Assembly (NCBI RefSeq): GCF_021648825.1
Contig: NZ_JAKJHS010000015.1
Span: forward strand, 1 to 38,999
Direction of reading: 5' to 3'
Source: Rhizobium halophilum
GTDB lineage: Bacteria > Pseudomonadota > Alphaproteobacteria > Rhizobiales > Rhizobiaceae
Length of the DNA: 38,999 nucleotides
This document shows, in pieces, positions 17,094 to 25,074 of the stretch. Below the pieces are notes generated by a model, which was not told where the DNA came from, did not search any database, and saw only the letters and a list, made by a program, of their open reading frames with translations. Made by a program: the position numbers and the translations under genes. Each line of letters begins with the position of its first letter. Position 1 is the first letter of the stretch.

Positions 17094-18434
17094 ATGAGCG
17101 GCGAGACCGAGTCGCTGCGGTTCATCGGTGCAGGCGGAGAGAAGTCACATCGGCATGTGGTTATCATTGGGGGCGGGTTCGGAGGGTTGGCTTGTGCCCG
17201 AGAACTGGGCAACTCCGATGTCCACGTCACCGTGATCGACCGCCGCAACCACAACCTGTTCCAGCCTCTCCTTTACCAGGTTGCGACAGCCGCGCTCTCG
17301 CCCGCTGATATTTCCGAGCCGATCCGGCGCAGTTTGGGACGTTACCGCAACATCCGTGTTCTGATGGCCGAGGTCGGTGGTATCGATCGCGACACCAAGC
17401 GTGTTGCGCTTACAGATGGCGGCGAAGTTGCGTACGACGACCTCGTGATCGCTACCGGCTCGCAGTACAATTACTTTGGCCACGACGACTGGCAGAGTCA
17501 TGCTCCAGGTCTGAAGTCCATCCACGAGGCCCGGCAGATCAGGCAACGGCTCCTATTGGCTTTCGAGAAGGCGGAGCTCTCACGGAGCAGCCTGCAAAAG
17601 CAGGCGCTGCTGACCAGCATTGTAATTGGAGGTGGACCGACCGGCGTTGAGATGGCGGGGGCTATCTCCGAGCTTGGCCGCTACATGATCAGCCGAGACT
17701 ATCGAGCGTTAGCACCTAGCCAGATGCGCGTGATCCTTCTTGAGGCGGGCCCGCGGATACTCGCCTCCTTCCCCGAACATCTCAGCAGCTATGCTTGCGA
17801 GTATCTCCAGAAGATTGGTGTCGAAGTCAGACTGAGCCAAGGGGTGTCGGCGGTTGAAGAAGGTCGCGTCACGGTTGGAGACGAGCACATCGAAGCTGGC
17901 TGCATTGTTTGGGGTGCGGGCGTGAAGGCATCGCCCGCCTTCACGTGGCTGGGCATAAAGGAGCCACCAGGAGGCCGCATCCCCGTCGACAGCCACCTGC
18001 AGGTGGTTGGCCTCAGCAAGATCTACGCCATCGGCGATACCGCGATGGCCGTTGATACAGACGGGAAACCTCTTCCGGCACTGGCGCAGGTCGCGAAGCA
18101 ACAAGGCCAGTATCTGGGCCGACTGTTAGGCGACCCGACACGGGCTTCAAAGCCCTTCCGTTTCAGGAACCGAGGAAATACTGCGGTGATCGGCCGACAC
18201 GCGGCCGTGTTTGATTTCGGCAGGTGGACACTGAAGGGCCGGTTTGCCTGGCTTCTCTGGGCGGTCGTCCACGTATACTTGCTCATTAATTTTGAAAAGC
18301 GCGTGCTGGTGAGCACTCAATGGATCTGGCGCTACCTTACTCGGCAGCGCGGCGCAAGGATCATCGATGAGAATGCGGCCTCGATAGGCGATCAGAAAGA
18401 GGTCGCGCAAACTAATGCGCTTATCAGGAGGTAG
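17094..18434 (+). CDS. ndh: Type II NADH dehydrogenase (NDH-2)
   Basis: This FAD enzyme passes electrons from NADH to quinone at the inner membrane without pumping protons. The 447-residue product has the FAD-binding motif VVIIGGGFGGLACARE near its start, the NAD-binding motif IVIGGGPTGVEMAGAI in the middle, the conserved QPLLYQVAT segment (quinone side), and the C-terminal FAD motif IYAIGDTAMA followed by LPALAQVAKQQG. Two hydrophobic stretches near the C-terminus (FAWLLWAVVHVYLLINF) anchor it. The start at 17094 is chosen because AGGA lies nine bases before it; further starts upstream lack spacing. The stop overlaps the region of the next gene, whose AGGAGG ribosome site lies inside this coding end, so they form an operon. 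Confidence 0.93.
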   Translation: MSGETESLRFIGAGGEKSHRHVVIIGGGFGGLACARELGNSDVHVTVIDRRNHNLFQPLLYQVATAALSPADISEPIRRSLGRYRNIRVLMAEVGGIDRDTKRVALTDGGEVAYDDLVIATGSQYNYFGHDDWQSHAPGLKSIHEARQIRQRLLLAFEKAELSRSSLQKQALLTSIVIGGGPTGVEMAGAISELGRYMISRDYRALAPSQMRVILLEAGPRILASFPEHLSSYACEYLQKIGVEVRLSQGVSAVEEGRVTVGDEHIEAGCIVWGAGVKASPAFTWLGIKEPPGGRIPVDSHLQVVGLSKIYAIGDTAMAVDTDGKPLPALAQVAKQQGQYLGRLLGDPTRASKPFRFRNRGNTAVIGRHAAVFDFGRWTLKGRFAWLLWAVVHVYLLINFEKRVLVSTQWIWRYLTRQRGARIIDENAASIGDQKEVAQTNALIRR

Positions 18435-18436
18435 TG

Positions 18437-18805
18437 ATGCGGATGGTAAAGGCGTGGAAGGAATGGTGGGAGAGCCTGGGTCATGTCGCTCGATGCAATC
18501 GAGACGCGGCACGGACCCGTGAAGCTTTTGAGGCCGGCTACTTGGCAGCGTCGGAGAGAGTTCGAGCAACTAGGTCCCCATCTGGTGAGCCGGTACAGAC
18601 CACAGAGAGAGGACCAGACGATGATGCGTCACCTCCCCTCGCGGCGCCCGCCGAAGTTGATAAGGTTTCGATGGAGGAGCTCGGCGGCGCAGCCGCGGCC
18701 TTTCGCGGGAAAGCAACAGGTCTGACTGGAATATCCGTCCTGGGTGATGAAATCGAAGAGCCCGGTCGTGCATGGATCAATTTTTCTGGGCCGTCTCGCT
18801 CGTGA
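18437..18805 (+). CDS. Hypothetical protein in the ndh operon
   Basis: AGGAGG at 18426-18431, inside the ndh end, precedes an ATG at 18437 and gives 122 residues. The first part (MVKAWKEWWESLGHVARCNR, then DAARTREAFEAGYLAASERV) is an amphipathic helical region; the remainder is Pro-, Ser- and Glu-rich and probably flexible, ending GRAWINFSGPSRS. No known domain. Its last 62 bases overlap the following patatin gene in another frame, so either the patatin start is later or the two are translationally linked. Two bases separate it from the ndh stop. Confidence 0.55.
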   Translation: MRMVKAWKEWWESLGHVARCNRDAARTREAFEAGYLAASERVRATRSPSGEPVQTTERGPDDDASPPLAAPAEVDKVSMEELGGAAAAFRGKATGLTGISVLGDEIEEPGRAWINFSGPSRS

Positions 18806-19871
18806 GATCGACCCGCTGTGTGCAGCGAGAAAGGAACCGCCGTTGGTTGAAAGGGAACGGGAAATCTGGCTCTGCCTTTCCGGAGGCAATGCCCTCGGTG
18901 CTTACCATGCCGGCGCCTATGAGGCGCTGGCGGCTGCGGGAGCGACACCTACGCGCATCGCAGGGGCTTCGATAGGCGCGATCATGGGTGCTCTGATTGC
19001 CGGCAATGCGCCCGAAGATCGCGTGACCCGGCTGCGCCAATTTTGGGACCGGGCGGCGCAGTACGAGACTGTGCTTCCTCCTGGCAGCTTCTTAACGGGT
19101 CGTATGGGGGAATGGCTTTCATTGTTGCAGACGCTCGCCTACGGGCGGAGCGGCCTCTTTCGCCGCACCCTACCGAGCCTGCTGCCGCTTTTGCCGGGCA
19201 CCCGCTCTTCGGCACACCTCTTCGATACCTCACCGCTGCGCAAGACGCTATGTGAACTAGTGGATTTCGGTCGTCTTTCGGGCGGGCCCGTGCGACTGCT
19301 TGTTACGGCTGTCGACGTGGAAACAGGCGAGGACGTCATCTTTGACAGCCATGCGGGCGGGATAGAGATCGATCATGTGATGGCAAGCGCAGCCTTCCCT
19401 ATTGCATTCCCACCCGTCAGGGTCGATGAACGTGTCTGTGTCGATGCCGGCGTCTCCGCCAATCTTCCGATAGTGCCACTGTTTACGTCTAACGATGCAG
19501 ACAATGTGCTTTGCCTTGCGCTCGACCTCATAACGGCTCGTGGGAAGGTACCAGACTCTCTCGATGATGCCGTGAAACGGGCGCAGGATCTGGTCTTCGC
19601 GTCACAGAGCCGACATGCCTTGCGAGCGGTGACACGTTCGGCGCCATCAGATTCATCGGCAAAGGCAGCGATCGTGCATCTTTGCTATAACGGAAATGAC
19701 CAAGAGATCGGCGGCAAATTCTTCGAATTCTCCGCGCAATCGGTTCGACGACGTTGGTCGGCAGGGAAAGCAGAGACCGAGAAGGTCCTCGCCGCACGGG
19801 CGGATTTCGACCTGACGGAAGATCGTTCGGTCTACCGTTTGCAGGGTTACGAACTGAAGCGCCTGAGTTAG
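18744..19871 (+). CDS. Patatin-like phospholipase
   Basis: The family hydrolyses acyl groups from lipids with a Ser-Asp dyad. In the 375-residue reading the glycine-rich oxyanion loop CLSGGNALGAYHAG is at about 44-57, the nucleophile motif GASIG at 74-78 with Ser76, and the partner Asp234 in VDAGVSANLP (usual form D-G-G/A). The order and spacing fit bacterial patatins. No signal peptide is seen. The first 35 residues overlap the preceding gene and could be spurious; a TTG at about 18844, just before VEREREIWLCL, is an alternative start with AGAAAGGA upstream. It belongs to the ndh transcription unit, which suggests a membrane-lipid role, but the substrate is unknown. Confidence 0.88.
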   Translation: MMKSKSPVVHGSIFLGRLAREIDPLCAARKEPPLVEREREIWLCLSGGNALGAYHAGAYEALAAAGATPTRIAGASIGAIMGALIAGNAPEDRVTRLRQFWDRAAQYETVLPPGSFLTGRMGEWLSLLQTLAYGRSGLFRRTLPSLLPLLPGTRSSAHLFDTSPLRKTLCELVDFGRLSGGPVRLLVTAVDVETGEDVIFDSHAGGIEIDHVMASAAFPIAFPPVRVDERVCVDAGVSANLPIVPLFTSNDADNVLCLALDLITARGKVPDSLDDAVKRAQDLVFASQSRHALRAVTRSAPSDSSAKAAIVHLCYNGNDQEIGGKFFEFSAQSVRRRWSAGKAETEKVLAARADFDLTEDRSVYRLQGYELKRLS

Positions 19872-20114
19872 GATCGCTTGTCTTCGTGGAGCTCGCCCTC
19901 ACGTGCGCAGCGGGCACGTCTTTGGTCTGCGCCCGTTGCTGTTCTGGCTCACCAAGAGCTGTGGCGAAGTCTTACCCGATCATGCTTCTTGATGCCCTTG
20001 AGCACCGCTCGGTGGCTTTGGATACCGGTGACGCCGACAATCGAAGCCCCGCGGGCGGTCGGCGTTGCGGGCATACTTCTTGCGGATTGCCAGGGTCTCC
20101 TCATGGCAATCAAT

Positions 20115-20550
20115 CTGGCCCCGAATGTACATCGCATCGCAATCGCCACGCTCGGGCCGGCCAGTACAATGATCTGTGTTACAGACACGGGATCCGAAAT
20201 GTCCCCGGAGGTTCTGAAAAAGGTATTCTAGCCGTTCTACTCAACCAAGTCCGCGGTAAAGGTACGGGGCTCGGGCTTTCCATGGTCTACGGCTTCGTCA
20301 AGCAGTCGGGCGGACACGTCAAGATCTACAGCGAGCTTGGTCATGGAACCTCCGTGCGCCTGTACCTTCCACGTTCGGCACAGGCGGAAGATCCTTCGGC
20401 AAATATCAAGGTAGGACCCGTGAGGGGCGGAACAGAGACCATCCTTGTGGCTGAGGACGACGAAGAAGTTCGGGGTACCGTGATCGATCTCCTGCACGAA
20501 CTCGGCGTTCGTCTGCTTACCCGCCAAGGACGCGCCATCTATTGGATCAA
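20115..20550 (+). pseudogene. Hybrid sensor histidine kinase fragment (HATPase plus start of receiver)
   Basis: Readable pieces are STMICVTDTGSEMSPEVLKK VF up to TAG at 20229 (Glu expected), then PFYSTKSA in the same frame, and after a one-base shift GKGTGLGLSMVYGFVKQSGG and VKIYSELGHGTSVRLYLPRS. These are the G1, F and G2 boxes of a HATPase_c domain. A linker then leads to TILVAEDDEEVRGTVIDLL, the start of a receiver domain with its acidic pair, which breaks off near 20530 after about 30 residues. The dimerisation and sensor parts are missing. Truncated at both ends with a nonsense codon and a frameshift, it cannot signal. Confidence 0.8.
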
Positions 20551-20721
20551 AGGGTACAGAAAGTATCAATCTGACCGCCATGTTCAAATGCCCAGCAGCC
20601 AGAACCGTGTGGCGGCTCTGGCTCACAAGCGACGTGACCTCGCCGCCAGCGACGTCTGCTTTGCGGTCGCATAGATGCGTCTGCCGAGGCACGGCCCCGC
20701 TCGCCGCGAGCCACGCATTCT

Positions 20722-20955
20722 TTAACTCTCAGTATGCTCCGCCAACTCCGGCGCATCCTCTATGTCGACCCCCAGGTACTTGAGGGTGTTCTCAATCTTG
20801 GTGTGTCCGAGCAGGATTTCGATTGCACGAAGATTGCCTGTCGCCTTGTAGATTATCGCAGCCCTCGTGCGCCGAAGAGAGTGTGCCGTAATCTTCACGA
20901 CGCAGCTCAGGAATGCATGGAGCCCCCGGTGAGGCCGCATGCTATACGCAGACAA
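20722..20955 (-). pseudogene. C-terminal fragment of a tyrosine recombinase (phage-type integrase)
   Basis: The minus-strand frame reads ITAHSLRRTRAAIIYKATGN, then LRAIEILLGHTKIENTLKYL and GVDIEDAPELAEHTES. It contains box II of tyrosine recombinases: His and Arg in HSLRRT, His in LLGHTKIENT and the nucleophile Tyr in KYLGVD. Intact members have about 190 to 400 residues; only about 70 are left and the region before HSLRR is degenerate, so the first catalytic Arg is missing. No tRNA or obvious attachment repeat lies beside it. It marks a past insertion between the kinase fragment and the DUF2254 gene. Confidence 0.8.
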
Positions 20956-20997
20956 CCTTCAAACCGAAGGCATCTTGCGGCGCTGCTGCGTGCCGGA

Positions 20998-22266
20998 TCA
21001 GGGTTCAGCTGGCCAGAAGCGACGCCGCACAGTCTCCAGAGCCGCGCGGATATCGGCACGATCCAGATCTGTCTGAGCTTGAGAGGCTCCGTGTTCCGCC
21101 ATGGCTTGCGTGTGGATCCAGAGAAAGTCGACAACTTCCCTCTCGCTTTCGCTGGAGCATGGCAAGCGCGCGATTAGCTTGATCATGTGAATGATCACGG
21201 TGGGATACGGAGCGGCCGTCTGCCGAAATGCCTTCATCGGGCCATCCATGAACTGAGTCACCTTCTCGGTCGGCAATTCGAGCCGAGGCATCCCGTTCTT
21301 GTCCGTGAGCCACTGGGGAATGTGAGAGGTATTCAAGGCCACCGCGAACAAGCTGGCGAGCCTGTCACAACAGGCGAGAGCCGTGTAGAAATCGTTTACC
21401 GCAGGCGACAGCGCGCGGCTTGCAACTTCGACTAGCAGATTGGCTTCGAAAACGGGCCCGCGCGTGTCGTTGCGATAGGATGCGGCTAGGATGTGTGGCG
21501 TCACCCAAGCCGAATCGGCGTCACCGACCACCGTGCCAATTTCCTCCCCTTCCATCATGAAGTCTCCAGTCCCGCGGGCAAGACATACAACGGCGCCCCG
21601 GGCGCAGGCTTCTTCCAAGATTTTGTCGCACTTGATCTCGTCAATATAGCCGGTTTCAGCCGCACGGATCGAAACGCCGCCTTTTAAATCCAAGTGGGGC
21701 GGGTCCGCACGTCGATCGCGACTGAGGCTCCGGGTCGCGTTGCGGCCCAGTTGGGCGATGGAGGTGTCGACGTGCACTGTGCGTCCAAGATGGTTCAGCG
21801 CCCTTGTCATCCATGCCAGACCCAGGATCGACGCAACAGTGAGTACTGTCAGAGTGAGCCGCGGAACACGCTCAGGCGGCCCCTCGGAATCGACGGAAAA
21901 CAGCACGATTAGTGCGCTGGAAAGCAGCGCCAGCAGGAGCCCGAGCGTGAAACGTATCTTCTGGTCCCCGATCCAGCGGTCGATCAACCGCACGCCGAGA
22001 TTACTCGAGGCCAGCGTTAGAACCAAAAGAGTGATGGAAAAATAGAGGGTGGCGAATGCCGAATGTAACGTAACAAGGCCACTCGCCAGCTCCAACGCAG
22101 TCTTACCTGGCATGGACAATGGCCAGCCCCAGTCCCCGACCCAGGCTGACGCTCCTTGCCTATCAAGAATCAGCAATCCCGCCGTAACAAGGAGCGCGCC
22201 TGAAATCATCAACGAGGGCAGCGCCCAGAAATTTGACCAGAATGCGTGACGCGCCGAGCCTGCCAT
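20998..22266 (-). CDS. DUF2254 family membrane protein
   Basis: The 422-residue product has four membrane helices in its first 150 residues (LPSLMISGALLVTAGLLIL, FATLYFSITLLVLTLASSNL, then FTLGLLLALLSSALIVLF and TLTVLTVASILGLAWM). A soluble C-terminal part follows, with the conserved blocks SIRAAETGYID, GTGDFMMEGEEIGTV and FEANLLVEVASRALSPAVND. This order is diagnostic of DUF2254. No biochemical function is established for the family. It is complete, unlike its neighbours, and is transcribed alone. No stress-type promoter match is visible upstream. Confidence 0.9.
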   Translation of the reverse strand: MAGSARHAFWSNFWALPSLMISGALLVTAGLLILDRQGASAWVGDWGWPLSMPGKTALELASGLVTLHSAFATLYFSITLLVLTLASSNLGVRLIDRWIGDQKIRFTLGLLLALLSSALIVLFSVDSEGPPERVPRLTLTVLTVASILGLAWMTRALNHLGRTVHVDTSIAQLGRNATRSLSRDRRADPPHLDLKGGVSIRAAETGYIDEIKCDKILEEACARGAVVCLARGTGDFMMEGEEIGTVVGDADSAWVTPHILAASYRNDTRGPVFEANLLVEVASRALSPAVNDFYTALACCDRLASLFAVALNTSHIPQWLTDKNGMPRLELPTEKVTQFMDGPMKAFRQTAAPYPTVIIHMIKLIARLPCSSESEREVVDFLWIHTQAMAEHGASQAQTDLDRADIRAALETVRRRFWPAEP

Positions 22267-22423
22267 CTATACGTGCCTCCCTAACGCCTTCTCCGGCCTG
22301 TGATCCGGCCACCGAGTATCCGTCGCTGCCGCATAGTGTCGCCTGGCATGGTCTGAAAAAAGACGCCCGCTGCTCGGACAACCGTGGGTTCTATTTAAGG
22401 GAGATTTCCCCATCGGCAACTTA

Positions 22424-22525
22424 ATGTTTTCGCTACTGCTGGTCGCTGGATGTCGTACGCCGGTGGCGCCTTCCAAGGTGAAGCCCGTCATTGATAGATC
22501 CGATAAAAAAGCAGATACCCAATAA
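22424..22525 (+). CDS. Small lipoprotein (33 residues)
   Basis: ATG at 22424 opens MFSLLLVAGCRTPVAPSK and ends at TAA 22525. LVAGC is a good lipobox with Cys10, so the mature peptide would be about 24 residues, rich in Lys, Asp and Pro. The signal sequence is unusually short; the true start may lie upstream, since the frame is open through FKGDFPIGNL and an AAGGGA site lies at 22397-22402. Small lipoproteins of this sort are common in rhizobia. No function can be given. Confidence 0.4.
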   Translation: MFSLLLVAGCRTPVAPSKVKPVIDRSDKKADTQ

Positions 22526-22742
22526 TCCTAGGAGGCCGAAAGGATGGCTTCCCTCCCACGCCCGCTACTCCTTTAAGCTATCAAACTGTGCGATGGACGT
22601 CGCGGGATGAGCTCCACGGCGTGCTCGGATCGAGACCGATGCGCCACCCATCCAGAGGTTCTCCTCGCCGGACGGCAGCGAGGCTGCACGCCGCTGGTCG
22701 CCGGCTTCCACACCTTGCTCGCCCTCACCGTGCCCATGTCGC

Positions 22743-22890
22743 GACAAAGTCTCCCATTGGCGAAGGTTTGGCATACGTCGTCAAATTTATGGACGGGTCT
22801 GAAGCTCTTTCTGACCGATGGCCCCACCCAGATTGACAACAACAGCGTCGAACGGCCCATCGGGCCTGTAGCCCTCAATCTCAAACACGT
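22743..22890 (+). mobile_element. IS66-family transposase (TnpC) remnant
   Basis: Two adjoining frames give KSPIGEGLAYVVKFMDG and then LKLFLTDGPTQIDNNSVERP with IGPVALNLKHV. Together they match the C-terminal block of IS66 TnpC, in which a helix ending in W-x-G-L, then F-L-x-D-G, I-D-N-N-x-V-E-R and A-L-N-R-K follow one another. A one-base shift separates the two pieces near 22795 and the frame is lost after KHV. About 50 of some 520 residues remain. Just upstream, AGGAGG at 22530-22535 precedes an 11-codon frame (22544-22576), apparently another gene start cut by the insertion. Confidence 0.7.
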
Positions 22891-22929
22891 CTCTTTGCGG
22901 CACGCGAACATTCGAAAAGGAAAATCAGA

Positions 22930-23499
22930 ATGAAGAGACTTGGAACGACACTGACCGCCGGGCCAATGAGCGCTATGATGCTCGCTACTTCCATGGTTCC
23001 TGCAGGCGCTGTGGTAAGGCCGTCCACGGGGGGCACAGCAGAAGTCCGCTGTGGAGCAAGATTCCGAGGTGATGATCGGAACCCTCCTCGCTTCGATCGC
23101 AACCGCGACGACCGCGGCGGCGAATCCTGGGCACCCGAGGATCGAGAGAGCAGCGCCGCGGCTATCGCCGTTACAGGGACGGCTTCTGGTATCCACTGGC
23201 TGCATTTTGGGGCAGGTGCAATTATCATCGGCGGAGCGATTGCCAATCAACCTCGTCCCGCACAAGCTATATCCTGCCGACATGTGCAGTGGTGCACCGA
23301 CTGGTATCACACCTATCGCGCACCGGACAATATCTACGTGCCGCGTGTGGAGGTGAGGGCCTACTGCAGCTCGCCAAACGCCGCTGAACGACAAGAAGTT
23401 CAAACGCACCCCTTCACCGTTGCCACCCTCGAGCGCAGGCGTAGCGCTCATGGCCCACAAGCGGCGCACACGGGCATCTACCTCCCTATCAGGAGATAG
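22930..23499 (+). CDS. BA14K-family secreted protein with a scrambled middle
   Basis: The reading starts MKRLGTTLTAGPMSAMMLAT and SMVPAGAV, a clear signal peptide, and has the BA14K signature HVQWCTDWYHTYRAPDNIYV near the C-terminus with its Trp and Cys residues. BA14K proteins are small Brucella/rhizobial envelope proteins, first described as immunoreactive and lectin-like. Between about 23145 and 23215 the expected family residues (GYRRYRDGFWYPLAAF) are found in a different frame, so two compensating shifts replace about 24 residues while keeping the ends in register. The protein may still be made but with a foreign segment before its hydrophobic GAGAIIIGGAI stretch. The C-terminal extension after YCSSP is longer than usual. 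Confidence 0.6.
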   Translation: MKRLGTTLTAGPMSAMMLATSMVPAGAVVRPSTGGTAEVRCGARFRGDDRNPPRFDRNRDDRGGESWAPEDRESSAAAIAVTGTASGIHWLHFGAGAIIIGGAIANQPRPAQAISCRHVQWCTDWYHTYRAPDNIYVPRVEVRAYCSSPNAAERQEVQTHPFTVATLERRRSAHGPQAAHTGIYLPIRR

Positions 23500-23674
23500 A
23501 TCGGCCTTGGTTCACGGCTAGCTCTTGCTCTTTGGCAGCCCTCGGTTTTTCCGCGATCTCCCGATTCTGGTAGGGCCCAAGCGATCTGGTCTTGTTGTCG
23601 GCGATCCACTCGACCCAGTGCCCTTGGTCATCGGAACGGATGGTGACAGGGAGGGAGCTATCGGTATTTGACAT
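23489..23674 (-). CDS. Conserved small protein of unknown function
   Basis: AGGAG precedes the ATG at 23674 by eight bases. The 61-residue product MSNTDSSLPVTIRSDDQGHW, then VEWIADNKTRSLGPYQNREI resembles short rhizobial proteins with a conserved W(V)EWI...TRSLGPY core. It is hydrophilic and has no signal peptide. Its 3' end overlaps the end of the BA14K gene by 11 bases on the opposite strand. Function unknown. Confidence 0.65.
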   Translation of the reverse strand: MSNTDSSLPVTIRSDDQGHWVEWIADNKTRSLGPYQNREIAEKPRAAKEQELAVNQGRSIS

Positions 23675-23756
23675 GTTATGTACTCCTGTCGGAAGACCGT
23701 ACCGGAGCGCCTACAGGTCTACAATTGACCTGACCACTGGAAGCATCGCGAGCTTA

Positions 23757-23972
23757 TCACTTCTTCAAAGCAGCTCCCAAGGCCGCGCCGATCGCTGTAC
23801 TATGTCGGACTATACCTGTAGTGTCGAGGACTGCAGCGCCGAACGCAGCACCAGGTGCTACTCCCAGAGCGATACCCAAGCCATCGAAGGATAGTTGCGT
23901 ATCCTTGTGGTGTGAGTTTAAATCCCTTGGTGAGCGGGACGCAGGCGCAAGGAGGCTGCGTCGCCCCATCAC
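23757..23972 (-). CDS. Glycine-zipper-type small membrane protein (start uncertain)
   Basis: The C-terminal two-thirds, GLGIALGVAPGAAFGAAVLD and STAIGAALGAALKK, has the repeated small-residue pattern (G-x-A-x-G-x-A) of short glycine-zipper membrane peptides common in rhizobia. The N-terminal part from 23972 (MMGRRSLLAPASRSPRDLNS) looks unrelated, and no good ribosome site or Met lies just before LSFDGLGIAL, so the native start is probably lost or shifted. Stop at 23757. Function unknown; family members are often annotated as bacteriocin-like without proof. Confidence 0.4.
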   Translation of the reverse strand: MMGRRSLLAPASRSPRDLNSHHKDTQLSFDGLGIALGVAPGAAFGAAVLDTTGIVRHSTAIGAALGAALKK

Positions 23973-24122
23973 TGACTGCGCCTCCGCTAGGAGCGTGGGT
24001 TACTTTCACTTGCGGACTAGCTCCTGACGCAAGGAAGCGACTTCGCCCCGAAGGGCTCGCACCTCGTCGAGCACTGCAGTGGTATCATCATGCAGCGTTT
24101 GCCGGTCAGCAGATGCAGATGC

Positions 24123-24800
24123 TTAGTAGTCCTCTTGCATTGCGGAGACGATCACACCGATGAAGAGGTTCAAGACCGCGTAGGTGGAGAGCAAAATGAA
24201 CGGCACAAAGAATGCCCATGCCTGCGGGTAAACCTCCATCACTGGTCGGACGATGCCCATGGACCAGCTTTCCAGCGTCATGACCTGGAAGAGTGTGTAG
24301 AGCGACGAAGTCAGGCTCCCAAACCAATCGGGAAAGCTCTGCCCGAAGAGATTTGTAGCCATGACAGCGGACACGTAAAAGAGCATGGCCATGAGAACCA
24401 AGATGGAGCTCATCCCGGGAAGGGCGGAGACAAGTCCCCCCACCACGCGCCGCAGTGCCGGCATTGTCGAGACCAGGCGCAACACGCGCAGGATCCGAAG
24501 GGCCCGCAGCACTTGGAAGGGACCAGTCGCCGGAATGACAGCGATGGCCACCACAGCAAAGTCAAAAAGGCTCCAGGGGTCACGGAAGAAGCGGAGACCA
24601 AAAGCGTAGATCCGCAGCACCAGTTCGGCCACGAAGATGGCCAGTATGGCCATGTCAAGGAGGTGCAGGGCGGGACCATAGAGAGACATCATGCCGGGGT
24701 AGGTCATCAACCCAAGCACCACAGCATTTACCACGATGATGGTGATGATCACTTGCTCCCAAAGGCGGGAGGTGAGGACTGTTGCGAGTCTCTGACGCAT
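24123..24800 (-). CDS. Bacterial voltage-gated sodium channel (NaChBac/NavAb type)
   Basis: The 225-residue product carries a voltage sensor (S1-S4) and a pore module (S5-S6). The S4 helix VLRALRILRVLRLVSTMP has gating arginines at every third position (Arg99, 102, 105, 108). The selectivity filter TLESWSM at 175-181, in the context LFQVMTLESWSMGIVRP, is the same as I recall for the Arcobacter channel NavAb and identifies a sodium rather than potassium channel. S6 is FVPFILLSTYAVLNLFIGVI. The coding frame stops with TAA at 24123-24125, directly after S6. The same frame continues to 24006 and encodes a heptad coiled coil (VLDEVRALRGEVASLRQELV), the tetramer-stabilising C-terminal tail of the family. 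The channel is thus cut by one nonsense codon, or made by readthrough. It may link sodium flux to motility or pH homeostasis. Confidence 0.9.
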   Translation of the reverse strand: MRQRLATVLTSRLWEQVIITIIVVNAVVLGLMTYPGMMSLYGPALHLLDMAILAIFVAELVLRIYAFGLRFFRDPWSLFDFAVVAIAVIPATGPFQVLRALRILRVLRLVSTMPALRRVVGGLVSALPGMSSILVLMAMLFYVSAVMATNLFGQSFPDWFGSLTSSLYTLFQVMTLESWSMGIVRPVMEVYPQAWAFFVPFILLSTYAVLNLFIGVIVSAMQEDY

Positions 24801-25074
24801 TGAGGTAAACTTCCCTGGAACACGAGTAGGACAAGCCCTCCATCACGTGACGGCCAGCTCGTCAATGGTCAAACTGCTTCCTCGTTGAATGTTGAACATT
24901 CCGGGGCTCAGGAGCAGAATAGCCGGACCCGGCAATTGTGTATGTGCCGCCTAAAGTTCGATGGGTGTTGGGGGCCTCCGCTCGGGTCATGATCTCGCTG
25001 GAGAAGCGCGGAGGATTACCTCTTATCCAAGACATGATTTAAAGTCATGATCCCGGCAGAACTTTCTTCCTGCT

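Noticed and set aside
24090..24803. 237-codon plus-strand frame across the sodium channel gene
   Set aside because: It is extremely rich in His, Glu and Lys, as expected opposite hydrophobic codons, and the minus strand carries an unmistakable channel.
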